Notes: generated by a model from the letters alone, not told the origin. A DNA stretch of 64,000 nt from an uncultured Acidobacteriaceae bacterium (GCA_937879855.1 CALFMO010000063.1:62001-126000), one strand, 5' to 3'; counted from the stretch's first letter, positions 43,084 to 52,658 are shown. Program-made: numbers and translations.

Positions 43084-43353
43084 AGATCATGGCTCCGAGA
43101 TCTCTTTCTGCGCGGTCGAGATCCGCCCATATCGCGCAGCACTTTAGCCTCAGCTACGAAGTTTCGAGGTGGATTCACATTAGACGGATGCTATTCGAGC
43201 GCTGCACAGTTGAGGCGTCTGCACCTGCCGCGCAAATCAACTCGAACCCGACCAGAACCACTTTTGATAACATCGCCTGGTTAAGCAGCCGTCGCCGAGA
43301 TCGGGCGCTCTTATTCACGCTCTAAAAACCCACGTCTCGGCGCTCTGCGCGGC

Positions 43354-43545
43354 ATGGAACGCGACGGGCTTTTGGTGCGCGAAGTTCACAACACCGGAAG
43401 CCGCCACGTCGAATACCGCCTGACCCCAACGGGGACCAGCCTGATTCCGCCGGTCCAGGAACTGTGCCGATGGGCCAAGGCGAATGTAAGAGGGCGCGAC
43501 CAGGCCCGCCAACGCTTCGACCGCTTGCAGAAGATGAAGGGATAA
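43354..43545 (+). pseudogene. C-terminal remnant of an HxlR-family regulator
   Basis: The piece 'MERDGLLVREVHNTGSRHVE' with 'YRLTPTGTSLIPPVQELCRW' is the wing and C-terminal helix of HxlR-type winged-helix regulators. The preceding sequence keeps only faint similarity and lacks the recognition helix and a start, so about half the protein is gone. Marks the start of the degraded zone. Confidence 0.65.
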
Positions 43546-44106
43546 AATTTCGTTGCTCGAAACCGTACTACTTCGAGAACACGGTCACTCACGCCGAGCT
43601 ACCGAAAATTCTCCTGACGAGAAACTTGGGGGTGTCTTCTGTCACGCCCAAGGCTCGTCGCGATCCGGGATCCAGGGAGGATGAATTTGAAGGCCTCACT
43701 ATGCAACGAAAAATAGAAGTCCTGACTCCGTCCATTAAGCGTCGAATAGAACGTGGAGTTGCTTGTTTTCGCTGAATTGCGGAGGTTCGGTGTGCCATTC
43801 GCGCCTCCTAATTTGTTTATTTTGTTAGGCGGCGCTCGGTTCGAATCCCGCTCTCGGCAAAACGTTGGCGCTAGGATAGACGCATAGGTGTGGTTGTAAT
43901 TGTGGCTGTACGTCGCCAAATATGGCGAACTTTTCAAGAACTTGGAGCGAATTTTCTGTGCGCGCAAGACTTGTGTAAGTTACTGGTTTATTGTGAGTTG
44001 CCACCGTCTGGATGGATAAGCCGTGACTCTTAAGTCAGTAAGCACAAGCAGGGAAACGAGACAAATTTGCATTTATGGATTCTACATCCTAAATCATCGT
44101 GCTGAT
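43546..44106. other. Non-coding stretch with a tRNA 3'-end-like segment at 43837-43859
   Basis: No credible gene. CGGTTCGAATCCCGCTCTCG at 43837-43856 reads like the T-loop and 3' acceptor strand of a tRNA. The 5' side does not pair and no D or anticodon arm is present. This is the pattern left by integration at a tRNA gene, but it could be chance. Confidence 0.3.
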
Positions 44107-44397
44107 CTAACGGTGCTTGGAGATACTAATCGCGTCTTTCTCGGGCAAAAATGGCTCGTTGGGTTTGTAACCCAACGGCCATAATGAGCCCAAAAGTTGG
44201 CACCAGCTGTTGCAAACTTGTCCTTCGCTGGAAAGTTCTATGGCTCTAGCCTCGACGGGGTCGGTGCTTAATGCGCGGATGCAGTAGCTGTTACACAATC
44301 GGCAGGTCGCGGCTACCTGCGCTCTGCCACCATGCCCCACCATGCCCATGTCATCACTTTCACGATCCCTTCCCCGTTTCCATTTAATGGAAAGCAA
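44107..44397 (-). CDS. Hypothetical small Cys-containing protein
   Basis: An open frame of 96 codons with 'CRLCNSYCIRALSTDPVEAR' and 'GQVCNSWCQLLGSLWPLGYK' followed by 'PNEPFLPEKDAISIS'. Composition looks protein-like and several Cys pairs could bind zinc, but I recognise no family and see no ribosome-binding site. Could be a remnant. Confidence 0.3.
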   Translation of the reverse strand: MLSIKWKRGRDRESDDMGMVGHGGRAQVAATCRLCNSYCIRALSTDPVEARAIELSSEGQVCNSWCQLLGSLWPLGYKPNEPFLPEKDAISISKHR

Positions 44398-44496
44398 GAT
44401 TCCCAGAAGCCGATTCTATGGGCGCTCAATCGACTGACGGCCGATTAGCACGACTCAGGTCACGATTCCTTCTCAACTCGTTCTGACTTCAACTAC

Positions 44497-44727
44497 CTAC
44501 TCACAACTCTCATTTTGGGTCAGATTTTCGTAACGAATACCACGGCCAAAGTCTCGGATGTGCCAATTACCCGAGCGATCTACGCTTATGGTGATGTCTT
44601 GGGTGTTGGACAACGCCTGTTCGTCGAGTGCGTTGGCAATGATTTCTCGAATTGCGTGCTTTACCTCCCAGCCTTCAAGAATTTTCTCGATATTCAAGTC
44701 GAAATTGCGGGTTTCGGTGTTTGCCAT
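44497..44727 (-). pseudogene. N-terminal fragment of a GHKL-type ATPase
   Basis: The piece 'NFDLNIEKILEGWEVKHAIR' with 'EIIANALDEQALSNTQDITI' contains the N-box (E-x3-N-x2-D) of Hsp90/histidine-kinase-type ATPases, and 'WHIRDFGRGI' supplies the G1 motif. Only about 77 residues remain before a stop, so the ATP-binding fold is incomplete. The most likely start is ATG 44727. It lies just downstream of the SMC-like fragment and may have formed one locus with it. Confidence 0.65.
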
Positions 44728-44749
44728 GGCGGAAATTGCCCTTCGTTGA

Positions 44750-45928
44750 TTATTTTCGTTGATCCAACACCCGCCCAAGGTCAACCGCTCGCACGAATCC
44801 GTTATCCGTGTCAACGTGAACGCCACCAGGCCCATCTGGTACCATCGACGCCGTTGGGAGATAGTCGCCGGGTCGGCAGGTAAAGACTAGGATCTGAAAG
44901 ATGTGGGCCTTCTCGCTGAGCAGACCGCGGAACCAGAGCATGCGGCTATCATCGCTCTGGACGAGCTGGTCGTCCAAGACGACTGTCGCCTGTAAGTACT
45001 CCGCTAGCGACAATCGGTACAGTGTGGACAATTGTTCGCGTGTGCCCACAGAAAGGCGCGACGCAGGTCTAGCAGCACCGCCGGTTACAATTCCTTCTGT
45101 CCCGAGTTGGGCATTGAGCTGGACGGCCTCGTAACGTCGCTGGGTCAACGTTTGGAATCGGCTGGCGATGGCTGGACCCAAGGCTTGTCCTAGGTTGCTC
45201 GCCTGGGCAGCATCGGCCTCCTTCATTTGATCGAGCAGCAGCTTCCACGCTTCATAGTCCGCTTCAATTTCCCGTTCCTGCCGCTCAGCCAATTCGAACG
45301 CTTCGGTCGCGTCGCGCAACCGCTCGCGAGCCACTGCGCCCCCAACTTGTTCCAACGCTCCATGCGCACGGTGGATGTCGCGCTCGGTGCTCTCAAGTTC
45401 CGACCTCACACTGTCTTCAACGTTCTTAGCGGCACTTACCTCATCTTTGGTAACGTTCCGTTCGGGTACGGGTAGGGCCGCGTGACGGTCCGTTGCTTCA
45501 CGTAGCCTTCTTTCCGATGCCAGGAGATCCTCTGCATCGCGCTGTTTTCGCAACTCACCGAGGCGCCCGGAATGCCCCGCGCAGTTGGCAATAGCCCCCG
45601 TTAGTTTCTTTTGCGCAGTCTCCACTTTGTTCCGTGCAGTCTCCGCTTCCGTGCGAGCCCCACTCATCGCTTTGTCAATACGCTGTTTACGTGCAGCAAT
45701 TGTGCTGTCCAAGGATGCGAGGTCGGCTGCGACATTTTGCAACTCGGTGGTCGCAGCAGCTAGTTCAGCATGTCCGGCGGCGACAGCCGCATCTAATCCC
45801 TCTGGGAAGGCGCGTTTCCTCTGCTGTTGCGCCCGCAGCCTCTGCTCATCGCGTTCCAGAATCAGCGCCCTCAGCATCGCTTCCAGCGATTCGCGGTCTT
45901 GCGGAAGATCTTTGGGCTTCGCGTCCAC
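44750..45928 (-). pseudogene. SMC/Rad50-like ATPase C-terminal part with an IS66-like N-terminus
   Basis: A 392-aa frame. Residues ~45-240 are a charged coiled coil ('ELAAATTELQNVAADLASLD', 'ESTERDIHRAHGALEQVGG'). Residues ~290-350 carry an ABC-type signature, 'RLSVGTREQLSTLYRLSLAE', and Walker B-like 'ATVVLDDQLVQSDDSRM'. No Walker A is present, so the N-terminal half is missing. The first ~38 residues ('LPQDRESLEAMLRALILERD', 'EQRLRAQQQRKR') instead resemble the start of IS66 transposases. An insertion-mediated truncation is the simplest reading. With the GHKL remnant it may be the relic of a defence or DNA-repair locus. Confidence 0.6.
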
Positions 45929-46144
45929 GGTGTGCGCTTACTATAGACGCAACGCTTGTGGATGCATCGCGTGCGATCCTGTGCTAGGCAAGCGCTAGCG
46001 GCGAAGAGACGCCCGAGGCTGGGCTGCAAGGTGCATCTACGATTTCTTTACGCAGTTGGAGTTGGCGTCGAGGCCGGAGAGCAGACTCGGAGTCGCGTGA
46101 GTCGGTCATTGGATCGCTCGACGCCAGACAGAAAATAAATGCCG

Positions 46145-46327
46145 CTATCCTATGGTCGAGTGGGCGAGTTGAGCGCATATCTCGTGTACGATTTCTTGCC
46201 TAATCTCGTACTCGAGGAGTTCGGTATCGGTTGCCGTCCCAAAGCTTCGTGATTCGAGAACGTTGGCTTGCTTCTTCAGCAGCTCACGAAGCTCGGCTCG
46301 CAGTTCCTCAATGTAATCGCTTTCCAT
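46145..46327 (-). CDS. Small acidic hypothetical protein
   Basis: A 60-aa frame, 'MESDYIEELRAELRELLKKQ' then 'FGTATDTELLEYEIRQEIVH', predicted helical. ATG 46327 is the preferred start. It looks like a genuine small conserved protein, but no function is known to me. Confidence 0.5.
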   Translation of the reverse strand: MESDYIEELRAELRELLKKQANVLESRSFGTATDTELLEYEIRQEIVHEICAQLAHSTIG

Positions 46328-46606
46328 GACTACCATCCTTAATGGCGAAGCGGCAACTTCGATCTCCGAGATGATCTTGGCACGAATCGACGATATGTAC
46401 TATACCGTACAGACCGTATCGATCTTATCGCGCCGGATCGAATGTTCCGGACCTTATGAATTTCTTGCCGCGCCTCGCTCCGAAAGCAATTTCCGTAACT
46501 TCTTGGCAGAATCGTTTTTGCGCTGAAGAATTCAATGGTCGCTAAATTGCACGTGGTAAATGCAGCCTTTGCCTGTTGAATCCGTAGTCCGCAAGGAAGA
46601 GACGTT

Positions 46607-46816
46607 ATGACAGGCTCTACCGAACACCTGTCCCCCAAAGATCTAACCTGTTCAGTCTGCGCCAGGCCAATCGCACTCGAAACCGCTAAGACTGATGAGA
46701 CTGGAAAAGCAGTTCATGAGGAATGCTACGTGCGCAAGACGATTTCGAGATTCAGAACTTCGAGATACGCCATTCCAGCTTTAGATGGGCGTAGTGAGAT
46801 CGACCGTGCCCTTTAA
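46607..46816 (+). CDS. Small LIM-like zinc-binding protein
   Basis: A 69-aa protein: 'LTCSVCARPIALETAKTDET' followed by 'GKAVHEECYVRK'. Two Cys plus His and Cys form a likely zinc site. AAGGAAGAG precedes the start. A frameshifted paralogue lies on the opposite strand at 47652-47806. The function of this family is not known to me. Confidence 0.6.
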   Translation: MTGSTEHLSPKDLTCSVCARPIALETAKTDETGKAVHEECYVRKTISRFRTSRYAIPALDGRSEIDRAL

Positions 46817-46925
46817 GACGCTAGTTCGGTAGCTCGATTCGGTCGGAGTGCTTCTTCTCACGCTCGTGCTCTTCCGCCAATACTTTTTCCAGCCACTTTA
46901 CTTGCCTCTCTGCAACACGCGCGCC

Positions 46926-47390
46926 CTAAGCTGCCTGGCTTGAAATAAATCTCAGGTATTCTACCCGTTCGCACTTTGAGCAAACAGGCAGCGGAACGTT
47001 CCAGCTTCCTTCACTGTCGGCGAAGAAAATCGTAGCATCGAGATTGACCATTTCGGAGCCGCAATGTTTGCAAGTCTGGACCGTTGCGCCCCGGTTGCTG
47101 AGAGTGTCTAAACAAGTTTCAATCTGTGCGATCATCTCGGATCTTGGAGCGGCTGCACTTTCCGCTCGAATGGCCACTTCCTCAAGCAACTGCAAGGTTC
47201 GTAAGGCATGGTTGAGAGCAACCAGTTCATCGCTTGCGGGATGCATAAATAGTTCCTCGGCTCTGTGCCGGATTGCGTTTCGTGCGTCGGAAATTCGCTC
47301 GCGAACCTTTGTGCTGTCATGTTCCTGGATGGCGCATTCATAGAGTTGTCGCCACCTGGAAGGCATGGACGGGAGATTAGACTGCAACAT
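46926..47390 (-). CDS. Hypothetical protein with C-terminal zinc ribbon
   Basis: A 154-aa frame. A helical region (~10-95: 'LYECAIQEHDSTKVRERISD', 'HALRTLQLLEEVAIRAESAA') is followed by CKHCG and CSKCE about 30 residues apart, a zinc-ribbon pair. ATG 47390 is preferred because it avoids overlap with the upstream gene. It is the last member of a small leftward group of zinc proteins. No known family recognised. Confidence 0.5.
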   Translation of the reverse strand: MLQSNLPSMPSRWRQLYECAIQEHDSTKVRERISDARNAIRHRAEELFMHPASDELVALNHALRTLQLLEEVAIRAESAAAPRSEMIAQIETCLDTLSNRGATVQTCKHCGSEMVNLDATIFFADSEGSWNVPLPVCSKCERVEYLRFISSQAA

Positions 47391-47443
47391 GAGTTGTGCC
47401 TCCCTTTCGGGAATTAGCACGCAAGCATTGTTAATCGGGCCGT

Positions 47444-47653
47444 TTACGCGATCTTGAGCCCGACGCACCGGGCACAAGTACAAACAAACTGTCGATTAGC
47501 TTGGAGCGCCAGATGGCCGCACCTGGCACACATGAACCAGCCGCCGCCGCCGTGGGCGATCATTACCTTAAATCCGCTACCCTCGACGCAATATGGGCAC
47601 CGGGTAGGTGTCTCACGCGGCTTTGCGTTAGCAATTGGCTTTTGTGTTGTCAC
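47444..47653 (-). CDS. Small zinc-ribbon protein
   Basis: A 69-aa protein with CPYC, CARCGH and CTCARC motifs ('WFMCARCGHLALQANRQFVC'), so two zinc sites are possible. The GTG start at 47653 overlaps the stop of the frameshifted LIM-like gene (GTGA) and has GAGGA upstream, which argues for coupling. Function unknown. Confidence 0.45.
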   Translation of the reverse strand: MTTQKPIANAKPRETPTRCPYCVEGSGFKVMIAHGGGGWFMCARCGHLALQANRQFVCTCARCVGLKIA

Positions 47654-47806
47654 GCTGTCCTCGATAATGAACTGGTCCCTTCCACTCTGGTTCCGTGCAG
47701 TTCCTCTGCCATCCTTTCCACGGAACATTCTTCATGCACGGGCTGACCTGCTTCGTCAGTTTGGCGGTTTCAAGGCAGACAGGCTTACGGCAAATGGCGT
47801 AGGTTC
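47652..47806 (-). pseudogene. Frameshifted paralogue of the LIM-like zinc protein
   Basis: The minus strand reads 'YAICRKPVCLETAK' and, after a one-base shift near 47760, 'TDEAGQPVHEECSVERMAEE'. It aligns with the protein at 46607. Loss of one A in an AAA(A)CT run explains the break. The first Cys of the CxxC pair is also replaced by Tyr. Confidence 0.5.
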
Positions 47807-47879
47807 TAGCGAAGAGGAGCGGAGTGTCATGGAGTGCGCTTTCTGCGGAGGGCACGCTCTCCCGCGGATGTTATAACAC

Positions 47880-49060
47880 AAACGTTAGCCTCATTCCAGG
47901 CGGGATTGCCGTACCGGGTTCTGCCTGTGGCGGCCCAAAATGGCTACTTTGCTGGTTACTGTCCCGACTAGCGTTTCCCGTTCCAGGGCATTAACCATAG
48001 TCAGCCTCCCCAAGACACCGCCCATGGCCCATCCTCGCCTGCCTCGCTTCTCCACCATAAGTAGCGCTTGCTCCCGACCTGCATTATCCGCAATCTCTGC
48101 AATGTGGAGAACAATGCACTAGCCTGCCAGTCACACCATGCGAGCCCACCGTAGCGCCCACTGCCTCGAAGCAAATTCGTTCACGGGGCGGACAGAGAGA
48201 GTCATAACGAAGAATAAAGCAAGCAGGGTTACGCGACGAAGTACGCATACTGGAAGTACGCATACATTAAGTAGACGCGCAATTCCACGGCTCATGGACG
48301 AATGTATTTATGACTTCTCTTCGCCACAGCCCAAAGCTATGTGCGCTTGATTCTGAGATACGGCAGTCTTGGATGGATTCTCGACAAAACCAAAGTTACG
48401 CGCGGCAGCTTGCCTGACAGGTGCAGATAGTCTTAATGCAAGTCTGCTTGTAGGATGTGATTGTGGATTGGGCAAACCGGAAGTTGGGAATTACGGTCCG
48501 AGAGATGCCGGGCCGCGTTGTCCGGCTGTCTGTAGAGCCCAGCTCACTATCTGAGTGGTTGTACAAAAATCCGTCAGTTGAAAATCGCCATTTTCCTTGA
48601 GCCAGACATTTCGCTGACGAAATGGTCATCAGAGCCAGGCGGAATGCCAATGTCAAAAAACTCGGCAAATGTATTTCAACGAGTTCTCCTTTCTGAGTTC
48701 TAATTTTTCGCCGCTCTTCCTTTTCAAAACAATATCCAAGTGTATTTCCGGCGTCCTTGGCCCAACTGCGCGCCCGTACCTGCGCTACGCGCCGTCATCC
48801 AGCTGACGTTTTGCTATGAAATCGTCGCCTTGGCGATTTTACTGAAATTCGAAATGACCTTATCCTTCCGACCTCGCTGCACGAGCAAGTAGCGGCAGCG
48901 GAGGTTGAATCGAATGCAATTCTGGAAACCCCTTTCGCTGAATCGGCAAGCGGCCATAATGCTCATTGAAGAGTTATGAGTGCTAACGCCTTACCTACCG
49001 TAATCTTGTCGGATTGCAGTTGCGGGGTTACCGTACCTAGGTACAAGCGACGGACACTTC
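47880..49060. repeat. Gene-free stretch with a short tandem repeat
   Basis: No supported gene in about 1.2 kb. GAAGTACGCATAC occurs at 48238-48250 and 48253-48265, a 15-base period repeated twice. Otherwise nothing recognisable. Confidence 0.4.
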
Positions 49061-49063
49061 CGA

Positions 49064-49336
49064 ATGACAAGTTGGAAGAAATCGATGATCGCTGCACTTG
49101 GGGTCGGCTTAGCGGCCTCAGTCGTGCTTGCAGCTATCGAGGCTGTACACCACAGCAACATCATCGGGATTGCGCAGTTTCCCGGTTTAGTCATCGCATG
49201 GGAAATTGCGTACGGTGGGTCAACTTTTGAAGTTGAGGTGGTGATGGTCCTCGTCAACGCGATGTGCTACTCCGCACTGTTTGGAGGCTTGCTCCTGCTC
49301 GTTAGAACCGCTAGGAAAGCACTCGTTCACGAGTAG
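49064..49336 (+). CDS. Small hypothetical membrane protein
   Basis: A 90-aa frame with two hydrophobic segments, 'MIAALGVGLAASVVLAAIEA' and 'VVMVLVNAMCYSALFGGLLL', plus a short loop. It looks like a true membrane protein, but the family is not recognised and no clear ribosome-binding site is visible. Confidence 0.45.
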   Translation: MTSWKKSMIAALGVGLAASVVLAAIEAVHHSNIIGIAQFPGLVIAWEIAYGGSTFEVEVVMVLVNAMCYSALFGGLLLLVRTARKALVHE

Positions 49337-49559
49337 CTGTTGTAACATCCCATCTCTAACAATGTCGGCCTGTGTCAAGCACTTTTGAGCACACAAGAGC
49401 ATGCACTCGTAGAAGAGCGCCATTTCGCTCTCGTAGTCGGTTTGCGCGTTTCCAACCTGGGCTCGCTTTGAATCGTTCGGGTCAGGAACTCGGTCCGACC
49501 CAGCCATCTCTTCGATCACTCACTGCGATCATGATTCGTTTCTTCGAACTCCCTTACTT

Positions 49560-50790
49560 AATGGGAGCGGGATGCCCAATCATTACGTCGGTGATTTACT
49601 GAACACCATCGGGATGTCCGGGCTCTCCCGCGTGCGAACCGAGCTTGTGCGTCTGGCCGTAGTCCAGCCCCCGGCGCCACATCCAGTACAGATGCACCGC
49701 CAGTTTCCGCGCCATGGCGACCTTGGCGATCTTGCGCCCACGCCGCATGGCAAGGTGGAAGAACTTGCTGCGCCACTCCTGCTGACTGCGCACCGTGACC
49801 TGCGCCGCTTCCACCAGCAGAAACCGCAACAGCACGTTGCCTTGCTTGCTGATGTGTCCCAGTCGCCGCCGATCTCCGCTGGACTTCTCCTCGGGAACCA
49901 GCCCGACATAGCTGGCCAGTTGCTTGCCGCAGTGGAAGCGCTCCGGCGTTCCGATCACCAACTCGTACGCAAGTGCCGTCAGCGGACCCACTCCAGGATG
50001 CGTCATCAGCAGTCGCGTTACCGGACGCTTCTCCACCTCCTCTTCTAACGCACGAGTGAGTTCCTGTATCTTCGGCGTGAGTTGGTCGAGTAAGTCGAGC
50101 AGGTCCTGCCGCCGTCGGCTGGCCCAAGGCGCCAGCGCGATCGCCTCCAGTTCCTTGCGACCGGCCGGCCGCCACAAGGCCTTCTTGCGCCGCAGGCCTT
50201 CGTTCAGCGGGACGACGTGCATCTGATTCATCACCCGCGTGCGCATCTGCACCAGTCGATGCCGATGCCAGAGCAGTTGCCGCAGATCGCGATTGCCTGC
50301 GTCCGGCACCCAGATTCGCGGAAAGCGGTCCTCGATCAGCAACCGCAACAGCAACTGCGCATCCTGCCGATCCGTCTTCTGCTTGCGCACTCGCTTGGTC
50401 CGAATCTCGGCGGGATCTCCGATCCACAACTCAAACCCGAGTTCGTGCAGCAATCGCTCGAACCAACGCGAGTGTCCGCTGGATTCCATCCCCACTCGCA
50501 CCGCTACACTCTGCTGCTTCAGTTCCCGGTAGAACTGTTCGGCCTGCTCGCGATGTGCGAGCCGTCGTTCGCCGCACTCCCCGGTTTGCTTGTCCACAAA
50601 GGCAATTTGCTGGAAGCCCGGATGATAGTCACAACCTATAATCAGCATGTTCGGCTCCTTTCCTCCGAGCCCTTTGGTGGTTAGCGCTTCCAAAGTCTAC
50701 TCGGGCCTGGGAGCCGACATTGTTTATGGAATGATTACGCTCATTGACCCTTCGAATCGGGGTTTTGAGTGTAGTCGTCGGCATGAAATG
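49560..50790 (-). mobile_element. IS110-family insertion sequence (ends approximate)
   Basis: Contains the transposase at 49596-50648. IS110 elements lack obvious inverted repeats and I could not fix the ends; neighbouring genes limit it to about 49.4-50.8 kb. The 140 bp upstream of the transposase (50649-50790) is non-coding and is where IS110-group elements encode their bridge RNA. Confidence 0.6.
49596..50648 (-). CDS. IS110-family transposase (DEDD recombinase)
   Basis: A 350-aa recombinase. The N-terminal RuvC-like DEDD domain has 'MLIIGCDYHPGFQQIAFVDK' (first Asp), 'VGMESSGHSRWFERLLHELG' (Glu) and 'RKQKTDRQDAQLLLRLLIED' (Asp pair). The C-terminal Tnp_20 domain has 'HPGVGPLTALAYELVIGTPE' and the serine region 'QLASYVGLVPEEKSSGDRRR'. 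Full length and without interruption, so possibly active. ATG 50648 (MLIIG) is the family start. Confidence 0.93.
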   Translation of the reverse strand: MLIIGCDYHPGFQQIAFVDKQTGECGERRLAHREQAEQFYRELKQQSVAVRVGMESSGHSRWFERLLHELGFELWIGDPAEIRTKRVRKQKTDRQDAQLLLRLLIEDRFPRIWVPDAGNRDLRQLLWHRHRLVQMRTRVMNQMHVVPLNEGLRRKKALWRPAGRKELEAIALAPWASRRRQDLLDLLDQLTPKIQELTRALEEEVEKRPVTRLLMTHPGVGPLTALAYELVIGTPERFHCGKQLASYVGLVPEEKSSGDRRRLGHISKQGNVLLRFLLVEAAQVTVRSQQEWRSKFFHLAMRRGRKIAKVAMARKLAVHLYWMWRRGLDYGQTHKLGSHAGEPGHPDGVQ

Positions 50791-51156
50791 TCACGAAGCG
50801 GCGGCTTCGGGGTGAGGAAGGAAAGACTTAACCGCCTCCTCGGCGGAATCGTAAACCTCAAATAGCCGATCCACTTTTGTGATGGTAAACAATCGCCGGG
50901 CTCTGGGCGATAACGCAGCGAATTTGATTTCCGCTCCAAGGTGACGCGCAGAGATGAAGGACGCGACCAGAGTTCCCAGCCCGCTGCTGTCCACGTAGAC
51001 GATCCAAGCAAGATTCAGGACGATTCTGTTGGTTTCCTTCAATAACGAGAGTATAAATCCCCGTAGCTCGTCCGCTTCTTTCCCAAAGACGATCCGGCCA
51101 TGGCACCGAACGACCGCAATGTCGCCGGTTCTGGAGACGTCCAGATTTAGAGCCAT
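50791..51156 (-). CDS. STAS-domain anti-sigma-factor antagonist
   Basis: A 121-aa single-domain STAS protein: 'GDIAVVRCHGRIVFGKEADE', 'VLNLAWIVYVDSSGLGTLVA' with the phosphorylatable Ser in DSSG, and 'FTITKVDRLFEVYDSAEEAV'. It would compete for an anti-sigma kinase (SpoIIAA/RsbV-like). No kinase is encoded nearby. Start 51156 is supported by GGAGGGG directly upstream. Confidence 0.88.
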   Translation of the reverse strand: MALNLDVSRTGDIAVVRCHGRIVFGKEADELRGFILSLLKETNRIVLNLAWIVYVDSSGLGTLVASFISARHLGAEIKFAALSPRARRLFTITKVDRLFEVYDSAEEAVKSFLPHPEAAAS

Positions 51157-51394
51157 GACCCCTCCGATGTGCCGCGCCCCATCTCGCAACGACAGCACTC
51201 TAAGAGTATAAGTCCGAGGTGCTGAAAAATCCCCTTGTCGCTCATTTGTGGGATTCCGAGTGTATCCGCATGTTTACGTCAGCTATGGCCTTAATTTGCT
51301 GGACGCAAAGATTTTACAAACCTTAGACATTCGGGCTGTTCGAGGTTTCCCTCTGCCGTGCATAATGTTTTCTCTTGCGATTAGGAACTCAGAG

Positions 51395-52480
51395 ATGAAG
51401 ATGCGATCAGGCTCACGTGTGGTCCTCTTACTATGGCTACTCGTTGCACTAGGTGTCTTCCCCGCACCAGCTGACAACGGCTCGTCCGCGACCTCGAAAC
51501 GTGTGGTGCCGAAAGGCACGAGAACTCTGCGGATCGCGATTGTACAGATGCGTTCACTCGATCATGACATTGATGGAAACCTAAAGCGAGCCACTGAGTT
51601 CGCGGAGAAAGCCACTGCCCAAGGCGCAAAGCTGGTTCTCTATCCAGAGTTCATGCCAACGGGTTCCTATTTGTCGTTCGATACTTGGGATTCGGCAGAA
51701 CCGAGCAACGGCAAAACTGTGCAATGGCTGAAATCGACCTCCAGTCGACTGCACATCTGGGTTGGTGCGGGCTTTTTCGAGGCGGACGGCGAGGACTTCT
51801 ATGACACATTCGTCCTCACTACACCCGAAGGTGAAGAAGCCGGAAGAGTGAGGAAAGCCGTACCTGCTGAAGCTGAGGCATACTTTTTTCGCGGCGAGAT
51901 GGGGCCACACGTCCTGAACACAGCGATTGGAAAAATAGGGATTGGCATTTGTGCCGAGAACTACTATTGCGCGCTCCCGACTGATCTGATCAGACAATCA
52001 GCAGACCTTATTCTCATGCCACATGCGGCACCTGACATGTCTGAAAGTGGCGGACTGCCATCACCACCGGGAACGCGTCTGGCTTCGTGGTACGCAAAGA
52101 AAGTTGGCATTCCGGTGGCCATGGTGAATAAAGTTGGCCGTTCATATAAGCCTCCGCCGAACGAGATTAAAGGTTTTTACCCTGGGCTATCAGCCATTGT
52201 CGATTCTGATGGGACCGTGCGACAGTCTATGGACAATAAAGAAGGGATTGGCATTGCAGATGTGACCCTCGATCCTAGCCGAAAAAGGAGTGCAAGCGAC
52301 CCTCCCGTTTGCACAGGTGTTGGCATCGCCGACTTGACTGTCGGGGGTGAAGCGGGGAAGCAGGAAGTTATGAAATCCCAGGCGTCAGGAAAAGAGTCCT
52401 ATGACTCCAATCCCTTGCGTAAAGCGAAGGCGCTTACAATCTCCAGCGTCCGGACAGGTGTGACGGGCCCTACAAAGTAA
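51395..52480 (+). CDS. Exported carbon-nitrogen hydrolase (nitrilase superfamily)
   Basis: A 361-aa protein with a signal peptide ('SRVVLLLWLLVALGVFPAPA'). The nitrilase fold shows Glu in 'LVLYPEFMPTG', Lys in 'GRVRKAVPAEAEAYFF' and Cys in 'GIGICAENYYC', the Glu-Lys-Cys triad. It hydrolyses an amide or nitrile, here probably in the periplasm. ATG 51395 with AGGA upstream is preferred over earlier starts. The last ~50 residues are low-complexity and unlike the family. Confidence 0.85.
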   Translation: MKMRSGSRVVLLLWLLVALGVFPAPADNGSSATSKRVVPKGTRTLRIAIVQMRSLDHDIDGNLKRATEFAEKATAQGAKLVLYPEFMPTGSYLSFDTWDSAEPSNGKTVQWLKSTSSRLHIWVGAGFFEADGEDFYDTFVLTTPEGEEAGRVRKAVPAEAEAYFFRGEMGPHVLNTAIGKIGIGICAENYYCALPTDLIRQSADLILMPHAAPDMSESGGLPSPPGTRLASWYAKKVGIPVAMVNKVGRSYKPPPNEIKGFYPGLSAIVDSDGTVRQSMDNKEGIGIADVTLDPSRKRSASDPPVCTGVGIADLTVGGEAGKQEVMKSQASGKESYDSNPLRKAKALTISSVRTGVTGPTK

Positions 52481-52658
52481 CTCGACACATACAACGATTT
52501 CCGTTTGTTGAAAGCAATATTGGCCAACAATCGCCATTACACTCGCCGCGCCGCCGCAGGGGTTTTGAGTGAGTGGCGTGGTTTCGACAGTTGTCGCCAT
52601 CAAGCAGCCTCCGATTAGAATTTGTCCGAGCTTAGCTTCAGATCGGGGAGGGCATCGC

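Noticed and set aside
43837..43900. A complete tRNA gene
   Set aside because: Only T-loop and acceptor-like bases are present; no D arm or anticodon arm, and the T-stem does not pair.
45929..46140. Full IS66 element upstream of the SMC-like chimera
   Set aside because: Only about 38 residues resemble IS66; no TnpA, TnpB or rest of TnpC is visible in this stretch.
48230..48270. CRISPR-like repeat
   Set aside because: Only two 13-base units with a two-base gap; no spacers or cas genes.
48800..48845. Hairpin with T-run resembling a terminator
   Set aside because: The stem is only about four uninterrupted pairs and no gene ends nearby.
49220..49519. Minus-strand reading frame opposite the small membrane protein
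   Set aside because: No family resemblance, and the plus-strand frame has clear transmembrane segments.
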